From: Halodesulfovibrio aestuarii DSM 17919 = ATCC 29578
GTDB taxonomy: Bacteria; Desulfobacterota; Desulfovibrionia; Desulfovibrionales; Desulfovibrionaceae
DNA: 64,000 nucleotides
NCBI RefSeq assembly: GCF_000384815.1
Contig: NZ_ARQF01000020.1
Location: 310,001-374,000 of the forward strand
Direction of reading: 5' to 3'
Shown: positions 1 to 8,260 of the stretch, in pieces
How the letters are laid out: each line of letters starts with the position of its first letter
Numbering within the stretch: position 1 is the first letter of the stretch
Position numbers and translations under genes: made by a program
The notes under the pieces: model-generated
Database searches by the model: none
Seen by the model: only the letters and a program-made list of their open reading frames with translations
What the model was told of the DNA's origin: nothing

Positions 1-295
1 TGTCGCCTTCAACAGTTACATTCTGCCCAAGATACGACACAGGATTGACTCTATTACTGACAGCATCTTCCAAATCCGTAATCTGATCTCCAATGTTTTG
101 CAGTTCATCCAACTGTGAAAACATGCAGGTTTGCTCTGTCAACTTGTCTGTATCCATAGGGTCCGTTGGATCCTGATACTGAAGCTCTGTTGCGAGCAAC
201 AACATGTAGTCTATTTCGCTGAAAGTACTGCTACTTGTACTGTCGGTAGTCGTTGAAGTTACATTTTGACTGGAGCTAATACTGCTAATGGTCAT
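1..295 (-). CDS. flgD: Flagellar hook assembly protein FlgD, N-terminal part (cut by window edge)
   Basis: FlgD is the scaffold (hook cap) needed to assemble the flagellar hook outside the cell. About 98 codons are visible before the window ends. A Ser/Thr-rich start is followed by a FlgD-like block: a leucine-rich helix, then ELQYQDPTDPMD, the family's LQNQDPxxPMD signature, then FSQLDELQNI and SYLGQNVTVEGD, which matches the start of the FlgD beta domain. The start at 295 is preceded by a run of G residues able to act as a ribosome binding site. It overlaps the last 11 bases of the upstream sigma-factor gene, so the two are probably co-transcribed and translationally coupled. The rest lies outside the window. 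Confidence 0.85.
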   Translation of the reverse strand, partial: MTISSISSSQNVTSTTTDSTSSSTFSEIDYMLLLATELQYQDPTDPMDTDKLTEQTCMFSQLDELQNIGDQITDLEDAVSNRVNPVSYLGQNVTVEGD

Positions 296-833
296 GCTTC
301 CCCCCGTAGGAGTTGTATTTAGTATAGTAGTTACGTAAACGTCGTAGTGCCTGATGCTTCATGCAACGGACAGCACTCTCTGATAAACACAACACAGTTG
401 AGGCTTCTTTTGTTGAATACTCTTTTTCAATAGTGAGAAGTAAAATCTCCATTTGTCTTTCAGTTAGCAAACTTTTTGGAATGTAGTTTCTCACTGTAAA
501 AAAATGCGTTGTCACGCCTATTGTAAAAGTTTCGTCTAATGTTTCCGTTTTATGTTTTTGTTGTTTTCTTAAATCATCAATAATTGAAGTCTCAACAATG
601 ACGTAAATCCAAGATGATAACTTTGCTTTTGCACTGTCATATTTATCTAAATAATTATTTTTGATAATCTTAAGTGCTACATTTTGAAAAAATTCATCTA
701 CTATTACTGAATCTATGCGTGAATTAAACTTCTTTAATACAGATACAATTGTTCTTTTAATTAAATTTGTATGGTTAACAAAGAAATCATTATAGATATC
801 TGAATTTTGTCTATCTACTAAGCATTGTTTCAT
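285..833 (-). CDS. Small sigma-70-family RNA polymerase sigma factor
   Basis: A 182-residue protein with a region-2-like helical segment (about residues 30-95, including SSWIYVIVETSIIDDLRKQ) and a C-terminal region-4 helix-turn-helix (LLTERQMEILLLTIEKEYSTKEAS followed by LSESAVRCMKHQALRRLR). This is the layout of ECF-type sigma factors. The frame is open to a GTG at 866, but I chose the ATG at 833 because GGAG lies six bases before it; the upstream candidates have no such site. It lies directly before flgD and overlaps it by 11 bases, so a role in late flagellar or surface gene expression is plausible. That role is inferred from position only. The gene is more AT-rich than its neighbours. Confidence 0.7.
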   Translation of the reverse strand: MKQCLVDRQNSDIYNDFFVNHTNLIKRTIVSVLKKFNSRIDSVIVDEFFQNVALKIIKNNYLDKYDSAKAKLSSWIYVIVETSIIDDLRKQQKHKTETLDETFTIGVTTHFFTVRNYIPKSLLTERQMEILLLTIEKEYSTKEASTVLCLSESAVRCMKHQALRRLRNYYTKYNSYGGKHDH

Positions 834-1521
834 ATTGAACTCCATAGTTTCAATAGAGCAACACACATGCCCAACAACATTATGTTTCTATAAAAATATA
901 CTAAAGTTACAGTTAACGTTTCTTTGAGAAATATTGAGAAGAAGAAAAAGCAGTTTAGATAAAGCTAGATTGCTTAACCTTTCTTTAGATTCAGGCGCAT
1001 TTTTTAAGTATTTTCCCGCAAAAAAAGAGGAAAATTTTGCCTAGTGGAGGGTTTTACAGTGCATATTTGTCAGGCGGTAAATATTGCCTGGTATTCAAAA
1101 GGGGAGAGAAATTGCTGGTTGCGAAGCTGTAAACCTACGCGACGGAGAGTCTCTTGCTTCCAATAATAAGCATTTTTTGCCCATTAAGCCCAAACTAGCA
1201 GAAATTATTTTATGAAGAATGCTGTGTATGTGGTGGGGGGGGGACTGAAGACTTAGAGGCCACCCATTTGAGCAGCCTCAACTCATTCAACAATAACTAA
1301 TAAAAAAAAACGGTATATTACTAAAATTCATCAGTCGTATTTTATGAACCTTCTTCCAGATCTCAAAACGCGAAAAGCCAATCTTCACATTGATCTAAGT
1401 AACTACTTTGAATCAAAACCTACCAGTTCATCTGTAACGCAAAGGTTTAAAAGAAAAGTTACAAGCAACAGATGAATCTTATACCAGAAAAAGAACACGT
1501 ATTCCGTATATCAGACCACTA
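834..1521. other. AT-rich intergenic stretch between the sigma-factor gene and flagellin 1
   Basis: No convincing gene in either direction. It contains a GGAAAATTTTGCC element (listed separately), an isolated run of nine or ten G residues near 1235, and A/T-rich tracts. Promoters for the minus-strand sigma-factor gene should lie at its left end, but I cannot assign a clear -35/-10 pair. Confidence 0.5.
1029..1062. promoter_or_regulatory. Copy 1 of a 34-bp flagellar-region element
   Basis: The core GGAAAATTTT(G/T)CCTAGT and a downstream TTTTAC are shared with positions 5519-5552, roughly 25 of 34 bases identical. The core is close to a palindrome. This copy lies about 200 bp upstream of the sigma-factor gene. 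Function unknown; a regulator site is an inference. Confidence 0.35.
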
Positions 1522-1523
1522 AA

Positions 1524-1557
1524 AAGCCCCCGATTCCTGCAGGAGAACCGGGGGCTT
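1524..1557 (-). terminator. Rho-independent terminator of flagellin 1
   Basis: Inverted repeat AAGCCCCCG / CGGGGGCTT with a 16-base loop. Read on the minus strand it is followed by a T run and lies about 40 bases after the flagellin stop codon. Confidence 0.85.
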
Positions 1558-1599
1558 ATAGCAAGCAGAAGCTGTTTACTGCTTCCGACAAATATACAG

Positions 1600-3333
1600 T
1601 TAGCCGCTAATTAATTTTAATGCATTTTCCGGCAAAGAGTTTGCCTGAGCTAACATTGAAGTTGCAGCGGATGAAATGGTCTGACGTAAGGTGTATTCTG
1701 TCATTTCTGTTGCTACATCAACGTCTGAAATTCGAGACTCAGCAGCCCCGAGGTTTTCTGATTGAATCTCAAGGTTAGAAATAGTTGCGCTTAGACGGTT
1801 TTCGTACGCACCAAGGTTTGCACGGTTTTTATCTTTAATTTCAATGGCTTTTTCAATAGCAGCAAGTGCCGCCTCTGCACCTTCTTGCGTTGCAATACTG
1901 GAACCTGCATATTCATCTGTTTTACCAAGTTCTTGTTCAAAACTTGTAACCTTGTCATCCGACACACTGGAAATAGTCATGTCAAAAGCTGCTGCGGCAG
2001 CGCCCGTACCAGCTGCGGCAGCAGTCAACGCATAGCCTGAACCACCTTCCTGAATAGTTACAGTACCCAATGTTGCGCTGCCGTCATCAGCAACGCTGAA
2101 GTTCTGCTCTACAACATCCCTGTCCACATTCATCACAGCGGCATCGTCCGGAATATTCTCGGAAACATCTTCAATATAGTATTGGGTTGTACCGTCAGAC
2201 GCTACGGAAGTAAGGAGCTTTTTATCTTCGCCACCAACGTTAACAGTGTAATTCCCATCACTATCAACCTCTACGGCTGTGCCTGCTTCCGGAATCGGAT
2301 CGCCTGCATTGGCTACGGTCTTGAATGACACCGTACCGTCTGTGCCTACTGTTGTGTAAACAGATTTTGCGGATGCGCCGGTTCCGATATTTAACTGTCC
2401 GCTGTCAGTTACCGCGATGTCTGTTGTAGCATTTGCAGTACCGTCTACGGTGTAGACAAGGTTACCATCTGCATCAATGGTACCGTGAACAGAGGAACCG
2501 TCAACTGTTGCAGCACCTGCAGTACCAAGAGCTGGAACGGATACAAGGTCTTCCAGATCAGTTTTGGCGCCACTCTCTTCTGTCGGGTCTGCAACTACCC
2601 TTTCTTTGAGTTGAACCTGAGTATACCCAACAGGACCACCTGTAACTGCAGGATTGTCACCTTCAATGTAGATCTCACCATCTTCATTTTCATAGATAGC
2701 ATTACCGTCCTTGGTGGTTACAAGTCCTTCATCATTGATTTGGTAATCCAATGAACCACTACCTATACCTAAGGAGTCGGAACTTACATCTTCAATATTA
2801 ATTGCATACTTATCTTCATCAGCATCGTTACCGGTACCAAAGTGAATAGTCATAGAACTACCGGTTTGAAGCTGCCCATCGTCATCCAAATATTCTACAC
2901 CGTCGTTCAGCGAACCATCCAACAATTTGGTGCCGTTAAAATCTGTTGCATCTGAAATTCGAGTAATTTCTTCCGCCATTGACTGATATTCCTGATCAAT
3001 AATAACGCGCTGCTCATCAGTATAGGTACCAGTAGCAGCCTGTTCTGCTAACTCATTCATTCGAATAAGTTTTTCATCAATAACAGACAATGCGCCATCT
3101 GCAGTCTGAATCATAGAGATTGCGTCGTTCGCATTTCGAATCCCCTGATTCAATGTAGTCACTTCTGCGCGCATCATTTCGCGAACAGCAAGGCCTGCGG
3201 CATCATCCGCTGCGCTATTAATACGCATTCCGGAAGAAAGACGTTCTGTAGATTTGGTTAAATCAGAATATGCGCTATTCAGATTACGAGCTGCGGTGTT
3301 TGCCATAGAGTTGTTGTTGATGATGAGAGACAT
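1600..3333 (-). CDS. Flagellin 1 with large variable central domain
   Basis: Structural subunit of the flagellar filament, exported by the flagellar type III apparatus. The 577-residue product has conserved flagellin ends: residues 1-140 (MSLIINNNSMANTAARNL, then ERLSSGMRINSAADDAAG, the D0/D1 helices) and the last 110 residues (RISDVDVATEMTEYTL, SMLAQANSLPENALKLI). Between them lies about 300 residues of Gly/Asp/Thr-rich beta sequence (D2/D3-like). I chose the start at 3333 because GGAGG lies six bases upstream and the protein then begins with the standard flagellin sequence; an in-frame extension to 3366 does not fit the family. It is paralogous to the gene at 3667-5409, each having its own terminator. 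The terminal domains are nearly identical while the centres have diverged. Confidence 0.93.
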   Translation of the reverse strand: MSLIINNNSMANTAARNLNSAYSDLTKSTERLSSGMRINSAADDAAGLAVREMMRAEVTTLNQGIRNANDAISMIQTADGALSVIDEKLIRMNELAEQAATGTYTDEQRVIIDQEYQSMAEEITRISDATDFNGTKLLDGSLNDGVEYLDDDGQLQTGSSMTIHFGTGNDADEDKYAINIEDVSSDSLGIGSGSLDYQINDEGLVTTKDGNAIYENEDGEIYIEGDNPAVTGGPVGYTQVQLKERVVADPTEESGAKTDLEDLVSVPALGTAGAATVDGSSVHGTIDADGNLVYTVDGTANATTDIAVTDSGQLNIGTGASAKSVYTTVGTDGTVSFKTVANAGDPIPEAGTAVEVDSDGNYTVNVGGEDKKLLTSVASDGTTQYYIEDVSENIPDDAAVMNVDRDVVEQNFSVADDGSATLGTVTIQEGGSGYALTAAAAGTGAAAAAFDMTISSVSDDKVTSFEQELGKTDEYAGSSIATQEGAEAALAAIEKAIEIKDKNRANLGAYENRLSATISNLEIQSENLGAAESRISDVDVATEMTEYTLRQTISSAATSMLAQANSLPENALKLISG

Positions 3334-3336
3334 AGT

Positions 3337-3350
3337 AAACCTCCAGGTTT
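3337..3350 (-). promoter_or_regulatory. SD-sequestering hairpin with GGA loop (CsrA-type site) before flagellin 1
   Basis: On the minus strand the leader reads AAACCTGGAGGTTT immediately before ACTATG. It folds into a five-base-pair stem AAACC/GGUUU with loop UGGA, placing a GGA in the loop and hiding the ribosome binding site. This is the known architecture of CsrA binding sites, including those in flagellin leaders controlled by FliW/CsrA. The same sequence precedes flagellin 2. CsrA binding is inferred. Confidence 0.55.
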
Positions 3351-3585
3351 GTAATTCTGCATCCATGCAATGACTTTTTCATTTTCGCTTTACGCTATGC
3401 ATATAAATACGCGGAGGCTTACTGTTTCGTTTATAAAGCAATATATGATTTTACTGATTTTTCATCTAACAATGCAGCATATTAACACTTGCTTTATAGT
3501 TACTAAAAAAGCACAAACAAAACCTCACAAGCCCTTTAGAGTTCTTGCGAGATTGTTTGCGCTCTATATTTTTTGTCGTGTAAAA

Positions 3586-3619
3586 ACCACCCCTGATCCC
3601 TGGAAAAATCAGGGGTGGT
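3586..3619 (-). terminator. Rho-independent terminator of flagellin 2
   Basis: Perfect 12-base arms ACCACCCCTGAT / ATCAGGGGTGGT with a 10-base loop, followed on the minus strand by a T run, about 50 bases after the stop of flagellin 2. Confidence 0.88.
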
Positions 3620-3666
3620 AAGTCATTATAGCGTAAAGCCGATCAAGTCAGACGGCTTCAAAGTAC

Positions 3667-5409
3667 TTATCCGATAAGTTTCAATGCATTCTGCGGCAGG
3701 GAGTTAGCCTGTGCGAGCATTGAAGTTGCAGCGGATGAAATGGTCTGACGTAAAGTGTATTCAGTCATTTCAGTAGCTACGTCCACATCAGAGATGCGGG
3801 ACTCTGCTGCTGAAAGGTTTTCACCCTGAATTTCAAGGTTAGAGATAGTGGCTTCAAGACGGTTTTCGTACGCACCAAGGTTTGCACGGTTTTTATCTTT
3901 CATCTCGATAGCTTTTTCAATAGCTGCCAAAGCTGCCTCTGCACCTTCCTGAGTAGCAATGCTGGAGCCTGCATACTCATCTGTTTTACCAAGTTCTTGT
4001 TCAAAACTGGTAACCTTGTCATCTGACACCATATCCACTCGCATATCGAAAGAGGTATCAGCAACAGTACCTGTCAAAGCAGTGCCAGTACCTGTTAAGG
4101 CATAGTTAGTACCGTTATCCTGCACAACTACACTTCCGAGCTTCGCACCACCATCTTCAGCCACTTCAAATCCCTGCTCTACTGCATCCTGAGCAATATT
4201 CATTGCAGTTGCATCAGAGGGAATATCTGTTGACTCATCTTCAACATAATACTGGGCAGAGCCGTCAGAAGCTGTCGAGGTAAGCAGTTTCTTGTCATCA
4301 CCACCGACATTCACAGTCAGGTCGCCAGTAGAACTAACCTGCACAGCATACCCGGCAGTAGGTACGGTTGCACTTGAAGACTGTTTAACTGATACAGTAC
4401 CGTCTGCATCAATAGTGGCATACATAGCTTTGCCATCAACAAGCAAATTGCTGGTATCTGCTTCAATAGTAGTGTTAGCAGTGCCGCCGACATCATATGT
4501 TAACTTACCATCTGCATCGATACTTGTATTCAAGCTAGCGCCGTCAAAAGTGATGGCTGTAGTTGTACCACCAGCAGCAGCAGTCTGTGCAGTACCAATG
4601 GTTGTCTCACCACGGGCCACCAAATCGTCTTTCGCTGTCTGCTCGCTAGCAGGATCAGCCACGACCTTCTCTTTCAGTTGAACCTGCGTATAGCCCTCGG
4701 CAGCAATTTTGCTTGCATCCATTGTCGGGTCAGAACCATCGATGTAAATTTCGCCACTTTCATTCTCATAAATGGCCTTACCATCCTGAGTTGTAGCAAG
4801 ACCGTCATCATTGATTTTGTAATCCAAAGAATCGTTACCAACTCCCAACGCGCTTGCGCTCACGTTTTCCAGTTCAATGCTGTACTTGTCTTCATCTGCA
4901 TCGTTACCACTACCGAAATGAATATTCATGGACTGGCCGGTCTGGGTGTTACCGTTTGCATCCTCGTATTCAGCACCTTCTTGAAGGGCACCGTTCAGCA
5001 AGCTCTGACCATTAAAGTCAGTTGAGTCAGAAATACGGGTAATTTCGTCAGCCATAGTCTGGTATTCCTGATCAATGATAGCACGCTGCTCATCGGTGTA
5101 CGTACCGGTAGCAGCCTGTTCTGCAAGCTCATTCATACGAATCAGCTTTTCATCGATAACAGAAAGAGCACCATCAGCGGTCTGAATCATTGAGATCGCA
5201 TCGTTCGCGTTACGAACACCCTGATTCAGGGTAGTCACCTCTGCACGCATCATTTCACGTACAGCAAGGCCTGCGGCGTCATCAGCTGCACTGTTAATAC
5301 GCATACCGGAAGAAAGTCGTTCCGTTGATTTAGTTAAATCAGAATATGCGCTGTTCAAGTTACGAGCTGCGGTATTCGCCATTGAGTTGTTGTTAATGAT
5401 GAGAGACAT
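3667..5409 (-). CDS. Flagellin 2, paralogue of flagellin 1
   Basis: Second filament subunit, 580 residues. The N-terminal 140 and C-terminal 110 residues are almost identical to flagellin 1 (same MSLIINNNSMANTAARNL start and RISDVDVATEMTEYTL block). The middle (about 160-480) differs extensively in Thr/Ala/Gly-rich segments. The start at 5409 follows GGAGG with a six-base spacer; a longer frame to 5469 is rejected because it adds residues foreign to flagellins. The region upstream carries the same GGA-loop hairpin as flagellin 1 and, further up, the 34-bp element at 5519. Each gene has its own leader hairpin and terminator, so this looks like a tandem duplication with independent transcription units. 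Confidence 0.93.
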   Translation of the reverse strand: MSLIINNNSMANTAARNLNSAYSDLTKSTERLSSGMRINSAADDAAGLAVREMMRAEVTTLNQGVRNANDAISMIQTADGALSVIDEKLIRMNELAEQAATGTYTDEQRAIIDQEYQTMADEITRISDSTDFNGQSLLNGALQEGAEYEDANGNTQTGQSMNIHFGSGNDADEDKYSIELENVSASALGVGNDSLDYKINDDGLATTQDGKAIYENESGEIYIDGSDPTMDASKIAAEGYTQVQLKEKVVADPASEQTAKDDLVARGETTIGTAQTAAAGGTTTAITFDGASLNTSIDADGKLTYDVGGTANTTIEADTSNLLVDGKAMYATIDADGTVSVKQSSSATVPTAGYAVQVSSTGDLTVNVGGDDKKLLTSTASDGSAQYYVEDESTDIPSDATAMNIAQDAVEQGFEVAEDGGAKLGSVVVQDNGTNYALTGTGTALTGTVADTSFDMRVDMVSDDKVTSFEQELGKTDEYAGSSIATQEGAEAALAAIEKAIEMKDKNRANLGAYENRLEATISNLEIQGENLSAAESRISDVDVATEMTEYTLRQTISSAATSMLAQANSLPQNALKLIG

Positions 5410-5412
5410 AGT

Positions 5413-5426
5413 AAACCTCCAGGTTT
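5413..5426 (-). promoter_or_regulatory. SD-sequestering hairpin with GGA loop before flagellin 2
   Basis: Identical to the element at 3337-3350: AAACCTGGAGGTTT on the minus strand, six bases before the start codon, with a UGGA loop on a five-base-pair stem. Conservation in both leaders supports a shared post-transcriptional control, most simply CsrA. Confidence 0.55.
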
Positions 5427-5518
5427 GTAATTTTGCATCCTTGCAATTGTCTTTCGTTAAGAGCGACATGCCCTTTGCAAATGATTACGGAGGTTGACCC
5501 CATTTTTGTTTATTAAGC

Positions 5519-5552
5519 GGAAAATTTTTCCTAGTTGGTGCTTTTACTCTAC
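5519..5552. promoter_or_regulatory. Copy 2 of the 34-bp flagellar-region element
   Basis: GGAAAATTTTTCC is a near-perfect palindrome, followed by TAGTTGGTGCTTTTAC; about 25 of 34 bases match 1029-1062. It lies about 110 bp upstream of flagellin 2 (minus) and about 95 bp upstream of the response regulator (plus), so it could serve either. Confidence 0.4.
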
Positions 5553-5646
5553 CCCAATATTTTTCTTAGCCCTGCTTAACATTTATTAAGTTGATGAAAA
5601 AAACATAAACACCGTATAGTTCTCTCATGTTTCCGTTGGAGGTGGT

Positions 5647-6378
5647 ATGAAACGCATTTTATTTATCGATGACGACTTTGAATTGGGTGAACTGCTTGGC
5701 AGCTACCTGAATGGAGAAGGTTTTTCACTCCAGACAGCACATGATGCAATGAGCGGTGTTGAAAAACTGAAAGAAGATACTTTTGACATTGTGCTGCTGG
5801 ACATCATGCTTCCGGACATGAATGGCTTTGATCTTCTACAAAAGATCAGAAACGAATACATGATGCCCGTTATAATGCTGACTGGACGCAGCGACGAAAT
5901 CGACAAAGTTGTCGGACTGGAAATGGGGGCAGACGACTACGTTGCCAAGCCATGTCAATTGCGAGAACTGGCAGCACGCATCCGTGCAATTTTGCGCCGT
6001 ACAATACCTGCAAAAGCAGCACGGGCAACTATTGCATCCCAGCGAATCGATCCTACGCATAAAATCATTATCGGAAGTATGTCGCTCACTCCTTCCGCAC
6101 GCAGTGTTCAAATTGAAGACTCTCCGGTTCAACTTACAAGTGCCGAATATAATGTTCTTGAAATGCTTACCAGCAACGCCGGCGCGCTGATCACCCGGGA
6201 ACAACTCCTTGAGGACGCCCTAGGACGCGATCCCTCTCTTGATGACTATGTGCTGAACGTACATATGAGTAATTTGCGCAGAAAACTTAAGCACTGCGCC
6301 ACAATTAAAACTATTCGTGGAAATGGCTACTTGTTGGCCATACCGGAACAAACGCCGCAACAAATTATGCATATGTAG
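5647..6378 (+). CDS. OmpR/PhoB-family response regulator
   Basis: 243-residue cytoplasmic DNA-binding regulator. The N-terminal receiver (1-120) has the acidic triad DDD at 8-10, phosphoacceptor Asp52 in LLDIMLPDMNG, the Thr of MLTGR and the Lys of YVAKP. The C-terminal winged helix (about 145-235) has the usual QLTSAEYNVLEML, LEDALGRD and VHMSNLRRKL signatures, closest in style to CpxR/OmpR. The start has GGAGG with a short spacer. A sensor kinase follows, so the two probably form a two-component pair. The signal is unknown. A stretch of Ala/Thr/Arg links the two domains. Confidence 0.92.
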   Translation: MKRILFIDDDFELGELLGSYLNGEGFSLQTAHDAMSGVEKLKEDTFDIVLLDIMLPDMNGFDLLQKIRNEYMMPVIMLTGRSDEIDKVVGLEMGADDYVAKPCQLRELAARIRAILRRTIPAKAARATIASQRIDPTHKIIIGSMSLTPSARSVQIEDSPVQLTSAEYNVLEMLTSNAGALITREQLLEDALGRDPSLDDYVLNVHMSNLRRKLKHCATIKTIRGNGYLLAIPEQTPQQIMHM

Positions 6379-6524
6379 AATACTAACCCTATCTCCCTAT
6401 TGGGGCATGTCTTATCATGACCTCGACAAGGGTTGAATTACATATGGATTTTGAGGCATCCGGTACATCCCCCCTTCCTTCCGGATGCCTCTATACGCAC
6501 CCTTCAACTCTCGTGAGCACAGTA

Positions 6525-8057
6525 ATGTTCCGCTCTTTTTTTGCGCCATTAAACCGCAGAATTATCTTCTTTATTACAGCAATGTCCGCCATCGCCATCT
6601 GTATCGTTGTCCTTGTATCCGCGTCCTGCATAATTCTTACAAGGGATTCTCGTTCAACAAGACCTCTTGAAGACTGTGCACGTAGCCTTGCGGTCAGCTT
6701 ACCTCGTCCGTTCACAATAGAAACAGCACGCTCAACCATCCATAACGTTGGCAATGCAAAGCCATGGCCGTTTGTGGAATACATAGCTATCGCCAGATCT
6801 GACAGTACGCTGCTGGAAGCTTCCGGTTCTTTTACATTTAATATGGATGAGCTACTCACCAAGCGAAAAGTTAAAAGCGCCTCCGGTATCATTGTCTCGC
6901 AGCCCATCATTGAAGGTGGTGAAATCAAAGCATACATATTGATAGGTTCAAATTCTCAGTTTTTCGGCAAGGGTATCACTATGTATCTTCTGCTATCTTC
7001 TATTGCAGGGACAGGCGGAATCCTTGCAAGCTTCTTCATTGCCAGAAAGCTGTATAAAAAAATGCTTCAACCATTATATGACCTCACCGCTGCGGCTAAA
7101 GAAATAGGCGTAAGTAAAGACTACACACTACGAGTTCCTTACGCATCCAATGACGAGCTGGGTGACCTAGTCTCGCAGTTCAACGCAATGCTGGATCAAA
7201 TTGAAAAGCGTGATAAGCTGCTCACCTCACACAAAAAAATGCTGGAACAAGCTGTAAAATTACGAACTGCTGAACTGGCAAAAAAAAATTCCCAGCTGGT
7301 CTTAGAAGTAGCGGAACGTAGAGAAGCGGAAATGATCCGCTGCGAAGTGGAGAGAATTAACCAGCACGACCTGAAGTCACTGCTAAACCTTGTCATCGGG
7401 TATCCTGAATTGCTGCTCTCCAAAGGCAACCTCACCGCACAGCAGGAAAACTACATCAAAAAAATTGAAATGGCAGGCTATCGTATCCTTGATATGATCA
7501 ACAACAATCTGGATATTTTCAAAATGGAACAAGGTATCTACAAACTGCGTGCAACATCTGTGGAACTTGTCCATCTTCTCTTTGAAATTCAGGATGACAT
7601 TACTTCCATGCTGACACGGCTCGACGTGACGTTGCGCATCACTTTCAACAACTATCCTGTTTCCACCAGCAACACTTTTTTTGTCGCCGGTGAATATCGC
7701 CTGCTTCAGACTCTATTTTCCAACCTCATTGTGAATGCGGTGGAAGCTTCCAACCCAAACGACATAGTAACAGTAGCTATCCAGACTGACGACCAGACCA
7801 TCACTGTCCATAACAACACGCTCGTTCCTGAAAAAATCCAAGAAAAATTCTTCAACAAATATGCAACATATGGAAAAGAGGACGGCACAGGGTTAGGCAC
7901 CTATTCGGCCAAACTTATTGCGAATGCCCATAAGGCTCACATCAGTATGACCAGTACCAAACCAAGCGGGACTCTTATCACTGTGGAATTTTCCGAACAA
8001 CTGAGTCTTGCAGACAATTCCTCCCTTGAACCGGCAGTAGAACAAATGTTTATATAA
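6525..8057 (+). CDS. Membrane sensor histidine kinase
   Basis: Likely partner of the preceding regulator. With the chosen start the product is 510 residues: an N-terminal membrane segment (RRIIFFITAMSAIAICIVVLV), a periplasmic region of about 110 residues, a second membrane segment (MYLLLSSIAGTGGILASFFIA), HAMP, coiled coil, a HisKA-like helix with QHDLKSLLNLV carrying the probable phosphoacceptor His, and an HATPase domain with N box FSNLIVNAVEAS and G2 box GTGLGTYSAKLI. The usual DxGxG box is replaced by VHNNTLVPEK, so nucleotide binding is atypical. The frame extends to an ATG at 6417, but that adds a Thr/Pro-rich stretch lacking kinase features. No start has a strong ribosome binding site, so the start is uncertain. 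Confidence 0.82.
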   Translation: MFRSFFAPLNRRIIFFITAMSAIAICIVVLVSASCIILTRDSRSTRPLEDCARSLAVSLPRPFTIETARSTIHNVGNAKPWPFVEYIAIARSDSTLLEASGSFTFNMDELLTKRKVKSASGIIVSQPIIEGGEIKAYILIGSNSQFFGKGITMYLLLSSIAGTGGILASFFIARKLYKKMLQPLYDLTAAAKEIGVSKDYTLRVPYASNDELGDLVSQFNAMLDQIEKRDKLLTSHKKMLEQAVKLRTAELAKKNSQLVLEVAERREAEMIRCEVERINQHDLKSLLNLVIGYPELLLSKGNLTAQQENYIKKIEMAGYRILDMINNNLDIFKMEQGIYKLRATSVELVHLLFEIQDDITSMLTRLDVTLRITFNNYPVSTSNTFFVAGEYRLLQTLFSNLIVNAVEASNPNDIVTVAIQTDDQTITVHNNTLVPEKIQEKFFNKYATYGKEDGTGLGTYSAKLIANAHKAHISMTSTKPSGTLITVEFSEQLSLADNSSLEPAVEQMFI

Positions 8058-8086
8058 CTTTTCAATTGTTGTTACTTCTACATAAC

Positions 8087-8123
8087 AAAAAATCTCCTTC
8101 ATCGTTAGTGTAGGAGATTTTTT
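8087..8123 (+). terminator. Terminator after the two-component operon
   Basis: AAAAAATCTCCT / AGGAGATTTTTT inverted repeat with a 13-base loop, 30 bases after the kinase stop. The A and T runs make it usable from either side. Confidence 0.8.
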
Positions 8124-8175
8124 GATTTGAAAAGGAAATTTTTTTACATATCATTTTTCTTAAAAATATTGGGAC

Positions 8176-8212
8176 TGATCCTACAACGAAAATGTGGACA
8201 CCAAGTTAAGCC
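8176..8212. repeat. Terminal inverted repeat remnant resembling IS3 ends
   Basis: Begins TGATCCTACAACG and continues with GTGGACACC and GTTAAG. From memory the ends of IS3 itself begin TGATCTTACC and contain GTGGACAC and TAAG, so this looks like one end of another IS3-type element left beside the IS407-group copy. No second end or transposase belonging to it is visible. Confidence 0.35.
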
Positions 8213-8260
8213 GTAAGCTTCGGTAATCATCCCATTTTCAATAGCCGTTAAAAGTAGAAA

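Noticed and set aside
1225-1245. Poly-G run as phase-variable tract
   Set aside because: It is not inside a recognisable gene or between promoter boxes, so no phase-variation effect can be argued.
3370-3621. 83-codon plus-strand frame between the flagellins
   Set aside because: It runs through the flagellin 2 terminator and has no ribosome binding site or homology.
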